64,000 bases of DNA, from positions 337,501-401,500 of the forward strand of contig NC_015499.1 of assembly GCF_000212395.1 (NCBI RefSeq). Direction: 5' to 3'. This document shows positions 36,838 through 45,742 of the stretch, in pieces. Position numbers and translations under genes: made by a program. Numbering within the stretch: the first letter of the stretch is position 1; the number at the start of each line of letters is the position of its first letter. This stretch comes from Thermodesulfobium narugense DSM 14796. Lineage in GTDB: Bacteria; Thermodesulfobiota; Thermodesulfobiia; Thermodesulfobiales; Thermodesulfobiaceae. Under the pieces are notes generated by a model that saw only the letters and a program-made list of their open reading frames with translations, did no database searches and had not been told where the DNA came from.

Positions 36838-37979
36838 GTTTTCTGCCGACCTTTGCTCTTATACTGTTTTTGTCAAAATTATCTGGAAATATAAGTGCAA
36901 GATTTGGTCAACCTGCAGTGTTTGGTGAACTTCTTGCAGGGCTTATATTTGGTCCTGCAATATTAAACGTTGTTCATATGAACGAATTTATAGCTTTGTT
37001 CTCTGAGATAGGAGTAATATTTCTAATGTTTCTTGCAGGCTTGCAGACCGATCTAAAGGAATTAAAAAGGGTTGGGTTGGCTGCCTTTTCTTCTGCAAGC
37101 TTTGGCGTGATACTGCCTCTTTTTTTTGGAGCCATCTTTTCTTTGTATTCTGGTTTTGGGATTTCAGAATCTGTTTTTGTTGGGGCTGTTTTGACAGCTA
37201 CTTCTGTTAGCATTTCTGCACAAACTTTGATGGAGCTTGGGAGATTAAGAAGCAAGGTTGGTATGACTATATTAGGTGCTGCTGTTATTGATGACGTTTT
37301 AGGCATAATCATTCTTTCTCTGGTAATAGCGTTTGAACTTGGGAGAGGAAATATCTATTTTTTGCTCTTTAGAATCTTTAGCTATTTGTTTTTAGCTATA
37401 CTTGTTGCCAAAGTTTTTCTCAAGCGATATCTGGATTTTTTCTCAAGACTAAAAGTTTCAAGACCTTTGATCGCTGGTAGCATAGTTCTAATATTAATAT
37501 ACTCTTGGTGCGCTGAAGTCTTTGGGTCTCTTGCCGCTATTACAGGATCGTATCTAATTGGCACTATGATTTCCTTTACAGAATATAGTGAGAGGATTTC
37601 TGACAGGATGAGCACGCTAACTTATTCCATCTTTGCGCCTTTATTCTTTTTCAGCGTAGGTTTATATGTTGAAAGGGGAGGATTAGAAAGCGCTCTTTAC
37701 CTGTATGCGATTGTGATATTTTTAATTGCAGTTTTTACAAAGATTGTTGGCTGCGGTTTTGGCGCTTTGATAACCAGATTTAACTTTATGGACTCTTTAA
37801 GGGTAGGCACAGGAATGATTTCAAGAGGAGAAGTGGCTATAATAGTAGCTACTATTGGACTGACCAGCTCTGTTCTTTCAAGACCAGTTTTTTCTGTATT
37901 GATTGTTGTTGCCATACTTACAACTGTAATTACGCCTATTCTTCTAAGAGCTTTATACAGGACTGAGCGAGATTTATAA
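36816..37979 (+). CDS. CPA2-type cation/proton antiporter (KefB/NapA-like)
   Basis: About 387 residues and 11-13 membrane segments. The conserved features FGQPAVFGELLAGLIFGPAILN, FLMFLAGLQTDL, GAAVIDDVLGIIILS (the ion-binding acidic pair region) and FFFSVGLYVE identify a monovalent cation:proton antiporter of the CPA2 family. TTG at 36816 is the chosen start because GGCGGAGG stands five bases before it; an upstream in-frame ATG at 36750 lies well within the previous gene. No RCK/TrkA-N domain is attached; a PII-like gene follows 28 bases downstream and may supply control. Confidence 0.92.
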   Translation: MEREVVLSFLPTFALILFLSKLSGNISARFGQPAVFGELLAGLIFGPAILNVVHMNEFIALFSEIGVIFLMFLAGLQTDLKELKRVGLAAFSSASFGVILPLFFGAIFSLYSGFGISESVFVGAVLTATSVSISAQTLMELGRLRSKVGMTILGAAVIDDVLGIIILSLVIAFELGRGNIYFLLFRIFSYLFLAILVAKVFLKRYLDFFSRLKVSRPLIAGSIVLILIYSWCAEVFGSLAAITGSYLIGTMISFTEYSERISDRMSTLTYSIFAPLFFFSVGLYVERGGLESALYLYAIVIFLIAVFTKIVGCGFGALITRFNFMDSLRVGTGMISRGEVAIIVATIGLTSSVLSRPVFSVLIVVAILTTVITPILLRALYRTERDL

Positions 37980-38007
37980 TAAATATTAGGATTATAGGAG
38001 GTTAAAT

Positions 38008-38337
38008 TTGAGTCTGGTTGCTATGTTTTTGGTGGTTGACAATAGAGAACTTTTGCCTGAATTCTTACAAAGAATATCAAAGCTTGGAATTTCTGGGGCG
38101 ACCTTTTTTGATTGCAGTGGTTTCGGAAGGTCAACTCTTCTTTCAGAAGAGTCACTTTTTCAATCCATTGAAAAAATTATGTCTGCAGATGAGGTTAAAG
38201 AGAAATCGTTTTTATTTTTTGTCTTAGAGGACTCAAAGCTTAAAGAGGTTAAGGAAATAGCTGAAAAGATCTTTGGCAAAGCAAATAATCCTGATACATT
38301 TTTTGCCTTTGCTACTGATATAAAGTGGATGGCATAA
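38008..38337 (+). CDS. PII-like ferredoxin-fold regulatory protein
   Basis: 109 residues from a TTG with AGGAGG upstream. The beta-alpha-beta pattern VAMFLVVDNRELLPEFLQRISKLGISGATFFDCSGFGRS recalls PII-like proteins, in which the sequence GATxxDSxGxGR leads into the T-loop. The classical PII uridylylated tyrosine is absent. Such proteins often lie beside the transporter they regulate; here the CPA2 antiporter is directly upstream. The ligand is unknown. It overlaps tsaC by 13 bases. Confidence 0.62.
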   Translation: MSLVAMFLVVDNRELLPEFLQRISKLGISGATFFDCSGFGRSTLLSEESLFQSIEKIMSADEVKEKSFLFFVLEDSKLKEVKEIAEKIFGKANNPDTFFAFATDIKWMA

Positions 38338-38951
38338 ATTTGAAAGATTACCTTTATAAAAGAATTTCTGACCAAATTAAGAATCAAAAAATTGGTATAG
38401 TCCCTACTGATACGCTTTTTGCTCTAACAGGAGATGCAAGATCTGAAGAAGTTGCTTCGCGTATCTTTGACGTAAAAAGAAGATTGCCTGACAAAAGCTT
38501 TCCAGTCTTTGTTCCCTCGCTGAACTGGTTACTTGAAAAGGCCAATTTTAAATATGTTGATTTAGAAATTTTCCTAAGGCTTTCTTCTATCTTTTGGCCT
38601 GGTCCTTTGACCATAGTCTCAAGAGTTTTTTTTGACTTTAAACTCTCTGAGAAAGTTGTGCTTGATAACTTTTTGGCTCTAAGAGTAGTTTCTCATCCTG
38701 TAATAAATAAGATTTTTGAAGACATAAATTTTCCTATTATAGGGACAAGTGCGAATATAAGTGGTAAAATCAATCCATTATCACAGGACGAGTTTGATAA
38801 AACGTTATTAAAAGGGATAGACTTTTTCGCACAGGGTGAGCTTATCTACTATGTTCCTTCTACAGTAGTAAAGCTAGACAGCAATGTTGAGGTTTTAAGA
38901 GAAGGAGTTATAAAAAAGGGCGTTTTAGAGAAGGTTCTTTCGAGGAAATAA
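38325..38951 (+). CDS. tsaC: Threonylcarbamoyl-AMP synthase (Sua5/YciO/YrdC family)
   Basis: 208 residues. It makes the threonylcarbamoyl-adenylate used for t6A at position 37 of ANN-decoding tRNAs. Motifs: KIGIVPTDTLFALTGDA, RIFDVKRRLPDKSFPVFV, FWPGPLTIVS and PIIGTSANISG, all standard for the YrdC fold. The length fits the short TsaC type without the Sua5 C-terminal domain. Start GTG 38325 or TTG 38340. It probably shares a transcript with the PII-like gene and with glyA. Confidence 0.93.
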   Translation: MDGINLKDYLYKRISDQIKNQKIGIVPTDTLFALTGDARSEEVASRIFDVKRRLPDKSFPVFVPSLNWLLEKANFKYVDLEIFLRLSSIFWPGPLTIVSRVFFDFKLSEKVVLDNFLALRVVSHPVINKIFEDINFPIIGTSANISGKINPLSQDEFDKTLLKGIDFFAQGELIYYVPSTVVKLDSNVEVLREGVIKKGVLEKVLSRK

Positions 38952-38973
38952 TTCTTAATGGGAGGTTGTTGAA

Positions 38974-40224
38974 TTGCTTAATTTTTTGAGGATGACAGAT
39001 GAGGAAGTCTTTAAAGCAGTAATGTGTGAACTGGGAAGACAAAGAAATGGTCTTGAGTTGATTGCTTCAGAAAATTTTACTTCGATTGCAGTGCTTGAAG
39101 CTATGGGCACTGTTTTGACAAACAAATATGCAGAAGGCCTTCCAGGGAAAAGATACTATGGTGGTTGTGAGTGCGTAGATATTGTTGAAGACCTTGCAAG
39201 AGAAAGAGTAAAAAAACTTTTTGGCGCACAGCACGCAAACGTTCAACCTCATTCTGGGACCCAGGCAAATCTTGCAGTATATTTCGCACTTTTAAACCCT
39301 GGAGATACCTATATGGGCATGAGGCTCGATCAGGGTGGACATCTCTCTCACGGGAGCCAGGTGACAGTTTCTGGAAAGTGGTTTAATGTAATTCACTATG
39401 GGGTAAGAAAGGATACTGAGACTATTGATTATGATGAAGTTTTAGACATGGCAAAGAAAAACAAGCCAAAACTTATTGTTGCAGGAGCAAGTGCCTATCC
39501 TCGTATTATTGATTTCGAAAAATTTTCCCAGATAGCGAAGGAAGTAGGAGCTTTTCTTATGGTTGATATGGCACACATTGCTGGACTGATTGCAACAGGT
39601 TTTCATCCTTCTCCGGTACCATATGCAGACGTGGTAACTTCTACGACCCACAAGACCCTCAGGGGACCCAGATCTGGCTTCATCCTTTGCAAAGAAGAAC
39701 TTAAAGATAAGATTGATAAATCGGTTTTTCCCGGAAATCAAGGTGGTCCTTTGATGCACATAATAGCGGCAAAAGCTGTGGCTTTTAAAGAAGCTATGAC
39801 TCCAGGATTTAAAAAATATGCAGAACAAATAGTAAAAAATGCTAAGGCCTTGGCTGAAACTCTGAACTCTCGCGGGTTGAGACTGGTAAGTGGTGGAACG
39901 GATAATCACCTTATATTAATCGATATGAGGGCTTCAAATATTTCTGGAAAGGATGCCGAGGCGCTATTTGCCAAAATTGGCATCACTGTAAACAAAAATA
40001 GCATACCCTTTGACCCTGAACCTCCATGGAAAGCAAGTGGCATTAGAATTGGCACACCTGCTCTAACTACCAGGGGGATGAAAGAGGCTGAAATGATAGA
40101 AATTGGCAATATAATGTCGGATGCCCTAGATTTTAGGGATGATGAGCAAAAATTAGACGAACTAAAGAAAAGGGTAAGTGAACTTTGCCTTAATTTCCCA
40201 TTATATCCGGAGCTTGATAGATGA
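38974..40224 (+). CDS. glyA: Serine hydroxymethyltransferase
   Basis: 416 residues, standard length. It interconverts serine and glycine with tetrahydrofolate. [26 protein letters not shown], the HSGTQAN block and the PLP lysine in [14 protein letters not shown] are all intact. The start is TTG at 38974 with GGGAGG before it. It overlaps the HD-domain gene by four bases (ATGA). metF lies 1 kb further on, so one-carbon genes are grouped here. Confidence 0.97.
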   Translation: MLNFLRMTDEEVFKAVMCELGRQRNGLELIASENFTSIAVLEAMGTVLTNKYAEGLPGKRYYGGCECVDIVEDLARERVKKLFGAQHANVQPHSGTQANLAVYFALLNPGDTYMGMRLDQGGHLSHGSQVTVSGKWFNVIHYGVRKDTETIDYDEVLDMAKKNKPKLIVAGASAYPRIIDFEKFSQIAKEVGAFLMVDMAHIAGLIATGFHPSPVPYADVVTSTTHKTLRGPRSGFILCKEELKDKIDKSVFPGNQGGPLMHIIAAKAVAFKEAMTPGFKKYAEQIVKNAKALAETLNSRGLRLVSGGTDNHLILIDMRASNISGKDAEALFAKIGITVNKNSIPFDPEPPWKASGIRIGTPALTTRGMKEAEMIEIGNIMSDALDFRDDEQKLDELKKRVSELCLNFPLYPELDR

Positions 40225-40775
40225 GTGAACGCGACAAAAATATTGAACTCTTAAAAAAATATCTCAAGAAAGATTATATGATAAAGCACTCCATTGCGGT
40301 TGAGGCCGTAATGGAGGCTATTGCACTAAGATTTAACAAAGATGTAAATCTATACGCGACTGCAGGTTTGATGCATGATATTGACTACGAGATGACCCAA
40401 AATGCTCCTGAGAATCACGCAATAGTTGGTGCGAAGATATTAAGAGAAAACGGGTTTGCCGAAGAAGTTTGCAAAATAGTTCAGGCTCATAGAAAAAGTA
40501 GGATTGATGACATAGAGTCGTTTGATGAAGCGGCCATCGTTTGTTCGGATGCAATAAGCGGTCTTGTGGTTGCTAGCGCGCTAATACACCCAGACAAGAA
40601 ACTTAGTTCTATTGACGCTGAATTTATTTGCAGGAGATTTTATGAGAAAGGTTTTGCAAAAGGCGCAAATAGGGAGAAGATATTAATTTGCAAATACCTG
40701 CCTCTTGAATTAGAACAATTTGCTGAACTGGCACACTCTGGGATGCTAAAGCATTCAGAAGAGTTGGGGTTATAA
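40221..40775 (+). CDS. HD-domain phosphohydrolase-like protein
   Basis: 184 residues. HD motifs: [14 protein letters not shown] (first His), GLMHDIDYE (His-Asp), [10 protein letters not shown] and an [11 protein letters not shown] segment. It resembles the small YedJ/YpgQ-like HD proteins that act on nucleotides, but the substrate cannot be read. Translation is coupled to glyA through the ATGA overlap. It is convergent with the DUF1858 gene. Confidence 0.87.
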   Translation: MSERDKNIELLKKYLKKDYMIKHSIAVEAVMEAIALRFNKDVNLYATAGLMHDIDYEMTQNAPENHAIVGAKILRENGFAEEVCKIVQAHRKSRIDDIESFDEAAIVCSDAISGLVVASALIHPDKKLSSIDAEFICRRFYEKGFAKGANREKILICKYLPLELEQFAELAHSGMLKHSEELGL

Positions 40776-40798
40776 AAAAGGGCAGGAAAAACCTGCCC
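40774..40798 (-). terminator. Terminator of the DUF1858 gene
   Basis: Seven-pair stem GGGCAGG/CCTGCCC (40780-40786 with 40792-40798), loop of five A. On the minus strand six T follow (complement of 40774-40779), so it ends the minus transcript; on the plus strand there is no T run. Confidence 0.85.
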
Positions 40799-40804
40799 TG
40801 AAGT

Positions 40805-41017
40805 TTATTTTGAGACCTTCTTGCTTATAACTTTATTTAATTCTTCTACAAGGGCATCTGCGTTTATTCCGTGGCCATTTGCTCCCTGTTCAACCGTTTC
40901 GTATTTAGCAACAGCACATCCTATGCAACCTAAACCGAATGACATAAATACCGGGATGGTTTCGGGAAATTCTTTCACAACCTGTAAAAGATTAGAATCC
41001 TTTGTTATCTGATCCAA
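40805..41017 (-). CDS. DUF1858 small redox-disulfide-type protein
   Basis: 70 residues. It matches the DUF1858 / hybrid-cluster-protein-associated redox domain: TKDSNLLQVVKEFPETIPVFMSFGLGCIGC, with a CIGC pair (C31 and C34), then ETVEQGANGHGINADALVEELN. The two cysteines may form a reversible disulfide or bind metal. Such proteins occur widely in anaerobes; no partner is next to it here. GGAGGAATT precedes the ATG. Confidence 0.88.
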   Translation of the reverse strand: MDQITKDSNLLQVVKEFPETIPVFMSFGLGCIGCAVAKYETVEQGANGHGINADALVEELNKVISKKVSK

Positions 41018-41191
41018 GATAATTCCTCCTTAAAATTTGATTAACTGTTAATTATTATAGCATACAAATATACTATTTCGATGGAGAAAATGCTATCAAA
41101 GAAAATAGTAAACCTTTTAAAGCTTTAAGTTCGTTTATATGATATAAATAATATAAATCAAAACATAAAATTTAAAAAATTATCCTTATAT

Positions 41192-41200
41192 GATAAAATC
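41192..41200 (+). promoter_or_regulatory. Extended -10 (TG-A-TAAAAT) upstream of metF
   Basis: TGATAAAAT at 41192-41200, 37 bases before the metF ATG, fits an extended -10 (TGN then TAAAAT). The same nine bases occur upstream of two other genes in this window (62492-62500 and 63515-63523). No convincing -35 is seen. The rest of 41018-41236 shows nothing recognisable. Confidence 0.5.
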
Positions 41201-41236
41201 TAACTATTTTAGTAAAGGGCTTAGAGCCAAGAAAGG

Positions 41237-42103
41237 ATGAACGAATTGAGGATAAAAGAAAGGTATAAGAATGAAAGAACAGGTTTTTCTCTCGAATTTT
41301 TCCCTCCTAAAGAAAAAGAACATGAAGAGAAATTTAAGGAAACAATGAGAAAATATATTGAACTTAAGCCTCTTTTTGCCTCAATAACATATGGGGCAGG
41401 AGGGACAACGCAGGATAAAACCTTTGAAATTGTAAAGTTTGTCAACTCTCTAAAAGCCTTCGCTGTTATGCCACATTTGACCTGTATCGGCGCAACTAAA
41501 GATTCTGTAAACTTTCTGATAAAAAAGTATGACGATCTTGGCGTTTTTAATATTTTGGCTCTAAGAGGAGACCCACCAAAAAATGTTGAAAATTTTGATA
41601 TTAGTAAAGGGGAGTTTAAACACGCTATTGATTTGGTAAAATACGTTAGGGAATACTTCGATCACTTCTCAATAGGGGTAGCCTTTTATCCTGAAGGGCA
41701 TGCACAGGCAAGCAGCTTTGAAGAGGATTTTGAACACTGCATTGAAAAGATGAAGCTTGCTGACTTCGCAATAAGCCAGATGTTTTTCGAAAACTCATAC
41801 TTTTTGAGATATAGAGATCTTGTTGCTAAAAGGGGAGTTGATATAACACTTGTTCCAGGTATAATACCTATTGGAAACTTTGAAAAGATAAAAGAATTTG
41901 CCAAGTTTTGTAAGGTAGAGATCCCAAAAAGATTAGAGGATATAATGTCAAAAGCTTCTTCTCATGAAGATATGAAAAAAGCTGGTATAGACTTCGCTAC
42001 CCAGCAGTGCGCTGAATTGATAAAAGAAGGGGTTAAATTTTTTCACTTTTATACTTTGAATCAATTTGATTTGTGTTCAAAGGTTATAAAGAACTTTTGG
42101 TAA
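41237..42103 (+). CDS. metF: Methylenetetrahydrofolate reductase
   Basis: 288 residues, the usual bacterial MetF length. It reduces 5,10-methylene-THF to 5-methyl-THF, the methyl donor for methionine and for the methyl branch of the Wood-Ljungdahl pathway. TIM-barrel motifs: TGFSLEFFPPKE (active-site Glu), SITYGAGG, PHLTCIG, NILALRGDPP, VAFYPEGH and FFENSYF. It stands alone without MetV or another partner gene nearby. Confidence 0.95.
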   Translation: MNELRIKERYKNERTGFSLEFFPPKEKEHEEKFKETMRKYIELKPLFASITYGAGGTTQDKTFEIVKFVNSLKAFAVMPHLTCIGATKDSVNFLIKKYDDLGVFNILALRGDPPKNVENFDISKGEFKHAIDLVKYVREYFDHFSIGVAFYPEGHAQASSFEEDFEHCIEKMKLADFAISQMFFENSYFLRYRDLVAKRGVDITLVPGIIPIGNFEKIKEFAKFCKVEIPKRLEDIMSKASSHEDMKKAGIDFATQQCAELIKEGVKFFHFYTLNQFDLCSKVIKNFW

Positions 42104-42165
42104 TTTCGAAAAAATGATAAAGTAAGTAATATGATTAAGGGCATCGAATAGGTCACAAGGAGGTC

Positions 42166-42603
42166 TTGAATTTGATTGAGATTAGAGAAAGAGACCTTGT
42201 TAGAGATATATCAAATGAAGAAGAAATTGGTATTTCAAAGGTAAGAAGGATAATAGCTACCTTTTTGGCTTCTATAAAAAATCAAGTTTTGCTTGGTAAA
42301 AGAGTTCGAATAAAGGGGCTTGGAACGTTTTATTTACAACAGGGTTTTGAAGGAAGACCAAAGATTTTTTTTGTTGATACTTCTGATGAATTTGATTTAG
42401 ACATAGAGCTTTTAAGATCAGATCTGGTTAATCTTGTATCTCTTAAGGAAAATCTTTCTAAGAGTATAGTCGATAGAGTTATAAAATCTTTTATTTACAA
42501 ACTTCATAAGTTTGACAACTCGACCGAAACTAAAATATCTTTTAAAGATTTTGGTTTTTTTATAATTAAGGATCGCCACATTCAATACGTGCCTTTTGAT
42601 TAA
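42166..42603 (+). CDS. HU/IHF-like DNA-binding protein, apparently two HU-like halves
   Basis: 145 residues from a TTG (42166 or 42172) with AGGAGG upstream. Residues about 18-60 match an HU-type helix pair and strand (SKVRRIIATFLASIKNQVLLGKRV, then RIKGLGTFYLQQ). A second similar unit follows at about 98-143 (SKSIVDRVIKSFIYKLHKF, then KISFKDFGFFIIKDRH). The long proline-tipped DNA arms of true HU are missing or shortened in both. It may be a single-chain HU-like fold. Rhomboid follows 31 bases later. Confidence 0.7.
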   Translation: MNLIEIRERDLVRDISNEEEIGISKVRRIIATFLASIKNQVLLGKRVRIKGLGTFYLQQGFEGRPKIFFVDTSDEFDLDIELLRSDLVNLVSLKENLSKSIVDRVIKSFIYKLHKFDNSTETKISFKDFGFFIIKDRHIQYVPFD

Positions 42604-42634
42604 AGTCAAAAAATTTCAAATTTGGAGGCAATAG

Positions 42635-43276
42635 ATGTTTCCTCTCTGGGATAACGTATATTCGTGGTCTTTTCCTTGGGTTACATATATTTTGATTATG
42701 ATTAACTGTATAGTTTACGTTGTTGACAACATGACCAACCATCAGCTAAATAGCCTTTTTTCGTATAACTTATCAAGCGATTCAATTAGTATAAATTTAA
42801 TTACCTATCAATTTTTGCACGCTAATTTTTTGCACATTTTTGGAAATATGTGGTTTTTGCACGTGTTTGGCAACAACGTAGAGGACAAAATGGGTCATTT
42901 TAAGTTTTTGTTTTTCTACCTTTTGTTTGGTGTATTTGCTGCCCTTGGTCAGGCTGCAGCTTTAAGTTCCAATTCTGCTATAATTGGAGCATCTGGTTCT
43001 ATTTCAGGAATTTTAGGCGCTTATCTTGTCTTTTTTCCTCGCGCTAAAATAAAGACGCTTTTGATATTGGGGATTTTTCCTTTTATATTCTCTATGCCTG
43101 CCTTTATCTGGCTTATTTTGTGGTTTGTTGGGCAGTATATATCAGCAATATTTGGACTTTTTATCCAGTCAACAAACGTAGCCTTCTTTGCGCACCTTAC
43201 AGGCTTTTCTGTTGGAATTATTGTTGGCTTTATGTTTAGAAACTTTGAACCTAGAAGAATTAGAAGAGTAGTGTGA
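42635..43276 (+). CDS. Rhomboid family intramembrane serine protease
   Basis: 213 residues with about six membrane segments. The catalytic serine lies in GASGSISG (GxSG, about residues 111-118), the catalytic histidine in AHLTGFSVG near the end, and the HANFLHIFGNMWFLHVFGNNVED block of the second segment is typical. It cleaves membrane proteins within the bilayer; the substrate is unknown. It is preceded by the HU-like gene in the same direction and convergent with the CBS gene. Confidence 0.94.
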   Translation: MFPLWDNVYSWSFPWVTYILIMINCIVYVVDNMTNHQLNSLFSYNLSSDSISINLITYQFLHANFLHIFGNMWFLHVFGNNVEDKMGHFKFLFFYLLFGVFAALGQAAALSSNSAIIGASGSISGILGAYLVFFPRAKIKTLLILGIFPFIFSMPAFIWLILWFVGQYISAIFGLFIQSTNVAFFAHLTGFSVGIIVGFMFRNFEPRRIRRVV

Positions 43277-43284
43277 TTGTAAAT

Positions 43285-43656
43285 TTATAAATTATATAAA
43301 ATATCAATATTAGATATTATCCCAACCAGTTGATTTTTGTCTATTACAGGTAGATGTGTGATTTTTAAGTCTGCCATCATGCCTACTGCATCTTCAATGC
43401 TTGAGTTTGAATTAATAGAGATAGCTGGCTTAGTCATTATTTCCCCAATTTTAACTGATTTTAAGTTTTCTTTCTTACCAACAGTCTTAAAGATAATATC
43501 GCTTGTTGTTACTATTCCATAGCTATCTTTATCGTTATGTCTATCGACTATTAACGATCTGACTCTCTTTTCCTTCATAAATTCTATGGCATCTGCTACT
43601 GTAGCAGATTCGCCTACCATCAGGACATCAGTAGTCATAATGTCTTTTACTTTCAT
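43285..43656 (-). CDS. CBS-domain pair protein
   Basis: 123 residues made of two CBS motifs: KVKDIMTTDVLMVGESATVADAIEF... and KIGEIMTKPAISINSNSSIEDAVGMM..., each ending with a regulatory strand. Such stand-alone pairs bind adenosine nucleotides and sense energy state. Nothing nearby shows the target protein. GGAGGAG precedes the ATG. Confidence 0.92.
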   Translation of the reverse strand: MKVKDIMTTDVLMVGESATVADAIEFMKEKRVRSLIVDRHNDKDSYGIVTTSDIIFKTVGKKENLKSVKIGEIMTKPAISINSNSSIEDAVGMMADLKITHLPVIDKNQLVGIISNIDILYNL

Positions 43657-43701
43657 TTTTACTCCTCCATGAGAATTTTATAAACTAATTAAGATCGTAA
43701 T

Positions 43702-44403
43702 CTATTCGCCAAGGTAAGATTTGTATATTTGGCCAATCATATTGGCAAGTTCTTTTGAAGAATATTTTTCAGGATAAATTGGCCTTTCAACTATTATCTC
43801 TACTGTTCCAGAATTTGGGAAAATGCTTTTTTTTGGATAAATTTTGAAGCCGTCATTAATAATTACAGGCACAATGGGAATATTTGAGTTCTTTGCTAGA
43901 ATTATTCCACCTCTTTTTATTGTCCCAATCTTGCCGTCAGAGGTTCTGGTGCCTTCTGGAAAGATTACAACGTTTACGTTACTTTTTAATAATTTAGCCG
44001 TTTCCTTCAAGGATTCTATAGCATTTTTTGCGTCTTCCCTCTTTATGGGGATAGAAGCTATGGTGTCTAAAATGATATTTAAAATTGGCACAGAAAAGAG
44101 TTCTTCCTTTGCTAAGTACGTTACTCCCCCTGGAAGAGAATATGATAAAAGGGGTATATCTAAGTTTCCTCTGTGTGTGGCAAAAAATAATACGGGGGCA
44201 GGAGGAATTTTCTCTTTTACTACCAATTTAACTTTTATTCCAAGTATAAAAAAAAGTGGCTTAAACCAATATTTTGGAACATCAATCGCAAGAGAAACCA
44301 TTTTTATTTTTGGGTATCTGTGTAGGTAAATGGCGAACAATACTACTAAGAAAGTGCTAATTATCATGTATAAAAATGCAAATATTCCTCTTATATATTT
44401 CAT
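43702..44403 (-). CDS. plsC: 1-acyl-sn-glycerol-3-phosphate acyltransferase
   Basis: 233 residues. An N-terminal membrane segment (about 4-25) leads to the acyltransferase motifs: HRGNLD (the HX4D catalytic motif), then VIFPEGTRTSDGKIG (motif III) and VPVIINDG (motif IV). It adds the second acyl chain to lysophosphatidate in phospholipid synthesis. It is divergent from the YtxH gene with only about 50 bases between the starts. Confidence 0.94.
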   Translation of the reverse strand: MKYIRGIFAFLYMIISTFLVVLFAIYLHRYPKIKMVSLAIDVPKYWFKPLFFILGIKVKLVVKEKIPPAPVLFFATHRGNLDIPLLSYSLPGGVTYLAKEELFSVPILNIILDTIASIPIKREDAKNAIESLKETAKLLKSNVNVVIFPEGTRTSDGKIGTIKRGGIILAKNSNIPIVPVIINDGFKIYPKKSIFPNSGTVEIIVERPIYPEKYSSKELANMIGQIYKSYLGE

Positions 44404-44451
44404 AATTATAAATTATAATATAATTTATAAACCTTGAAAGGAGGTTTTAAA

Positions 44452-44871
44452 ATGAAACGTTCTAACAATGTTGTTAGTTTTTCTTTGGGAATGATTTTTG
44501 GCGCTTTATTGGGTTCAGTGGCTGCGCTATTTATTGCTCCAAAGTCAGGTGAAGAAACGAGAGCTTATGTCGTTGACGAACTTACAAGGCTAAGGGATCA
44601 GGCAGAAGAGGTTTTGTCTGACCTTTCTGAGATCTCTGAGCAGTGGGCTACAAAGGCAAAACAAGTAATTCAAGAAAAAATAGATTCAATAAACGATATT
44701 CTTAAAAATGCAAGAGAGGCACAGGAGGAGCTAAGTTCTGAAATTGATGAGGACTACAGCGAATTCTTAGGAGAAGATACTGCATCTGTTGAAACTAAAG
44801 AAGATAAGGCCGAAGAGAAGAAAGAAGACCCTTCTAGCTCCCAAGAAGAGAAAGTATCGAAGGTTGAATAA
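44452..44871 (+). CDS. YtxH-domain small membrane protein
   Basis: 139 residues. One membrane segment (SFSLGMIFGALLGSVAALFIAPKSGEETR) is the YtxH signature, followed by a long amphipathic helix and an acidic, Glu/Lys-rich tail. ATG at 44452 is chosen because AAAGGAGG directly precedes it; an in-frame TTG extends to 44434. It is coupled by a TAATG junction to the DUF948 gene; YtxH and DUF948 pairs are common in Gram-positive genomes, with no clear function. Confidence 0.88.
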   Translation: MKRSNNVVSFSLGMIFGALLGSVAALFIAPKSGEETRAYVVDELTRLRDQAEEVLSDLSEISEQWATKAKQVIQEKIDSINDILKNAREAQEELSSEIDEDYSEFLGEDTASVETKEDKAEEKKEDPSSSQEEKVSKVE

Positions 44872-45329
44872 TGAGCTTATTTGAATTTCTTATTTTTGTT
44901 CTTGCTGCTATCCTTGTAGGGCTGATAGGGTGGTGGATTTATAACGTTGTAGGCCTGATTAAAGAATTGAAGAAATCAGTCGTAACTCTCGATCAAGTTC
45001 TTGTTGAGACGAGAGATACTATTGGGTCTTTTAGAAAGTTTTCCGATGATATGTATCCTGAGATCAAAAAATCCATGGAATGCCTTTCGGACAACTCTGT
45101 TTCAATTTTGAAAAAAATTGACAACATTATAGGGGTTTTTTCTGATTCTTTAAATGCTTCCAGAAGGTTTATGGAAGAATTAAATAGGTATAAGCTTAAA
45201 ATAAGCCTTTTAACAAAAATTATCGATGCAGTCTTTAGTAGAAACAGACCTTCTGAGCCTGACAAGAAACGCTCTAGAGTAAGAAAAGCTGCTTCTTTGG
45301 TGGGAGATCTTTTAAAAAAATTTGTTTGA
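44871..45329 (+). CDS. DUF948-like membrane protein
   Basis: 152 residues. An N-terminal membrane segment (about 4-27) is followed by a coiled-coil-like region (KELKKSVVTLDQVLVETRDTIGSF and on) and a basic C-terminus. This matches DUF948 proteins, which commonly follow YtxH genes. The start overlaps the YtxH stop by one base. The function is unknown; a membrane or division-linked role is guesswork. Confidence 0.8.
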   Translation: MSLFEFLIFVLAAILVGLIGWWIYNVVGLIKELKKSVVTLDQVLVETRDTIGSFRKFSDDMYPEIKKSMECLSDNSVSILKKIDNIIGVFSDSLNASRRFMEELNRYKLKISLLTKIIDAVFSRNRPSEPDKKRSRVRKAASLVGDLLKKFV

Positions 45330-45347
45330 GAACTACTATCTAAATAA

Positions 45348-45719
45348 TTAGCTCTTAAAGATTTGTGGGAGTGCATATTTGTGCGTTCCCACAATTACTT
45401 CTACTCCTGATTTTTCTTTTGCTGTTGCTATTATTTCATCCCTATATGGGCAAAAGTTCATTATGCATGTGGCTATAAACAGCGTATCAATGTTTTCTTT
45501 CAATGCGTCAAGCTGCATTTTTAATAGAGTAAGTGCGCACACTACCCTATCACCAGTGCATCCACCGCAATCCATTATTCCAAGAAGATGAACTTCTTCA
45601 TCCTTGTACCTGTCAAACCAACCCTCTCTTCTCATAAGAGCTGTCAAGCACTTTGTGTCAGCAGGACAAAGATTTTGACTCCTAATCATTTGACATGATA
45701 AAATAGCGATTTTTTTCAT
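45348..45719 (-). CDS. CGGC-domain protein (putative metal-binding)
   Basis: 123 residues matching the CGGC family (PF08821): ILSCQMIRSQNLCPADTKCLTALMRREG, GIMDCGGCTGDRVVC, LFIATCIMNFCPYRDEI. The eight cysteines are arranged to bind metal, perhaps iron-sulfur or zinc; the family has no established reaction. It stands alone on the minus strand just downstream of a long perfect palindrome (45743-45774) that may control it. Confidence 0.88.
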   Translation of the reverse strand: MKKIAILSCQMIRSQNLCPADTKCLTALMRREGWFDRYKDEEVHLLGIMDCGGCTGDRVVCALTLLKMQLDALKENIDTLFIATCIMNFCPYRDEIIATAKEKSGVEVIVGTHKYALPQIFKS

Positions 45720-45742
45720 TTTTCCCTTCCTCCAAGTAGTAT

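Noticed and set aside
39442-39909. 155-codon minus-strand ORF inside glyA
   Set aside because: Antisense to a fully intact, highly conserved enzyme; composition typical of a shadow frame.
43844-44329. 161-codon plus-strand ORF opposite plsC
   Set aside because: Shadow of the acyltransferase gene, whose catalytic motifs are all in the minus frame.
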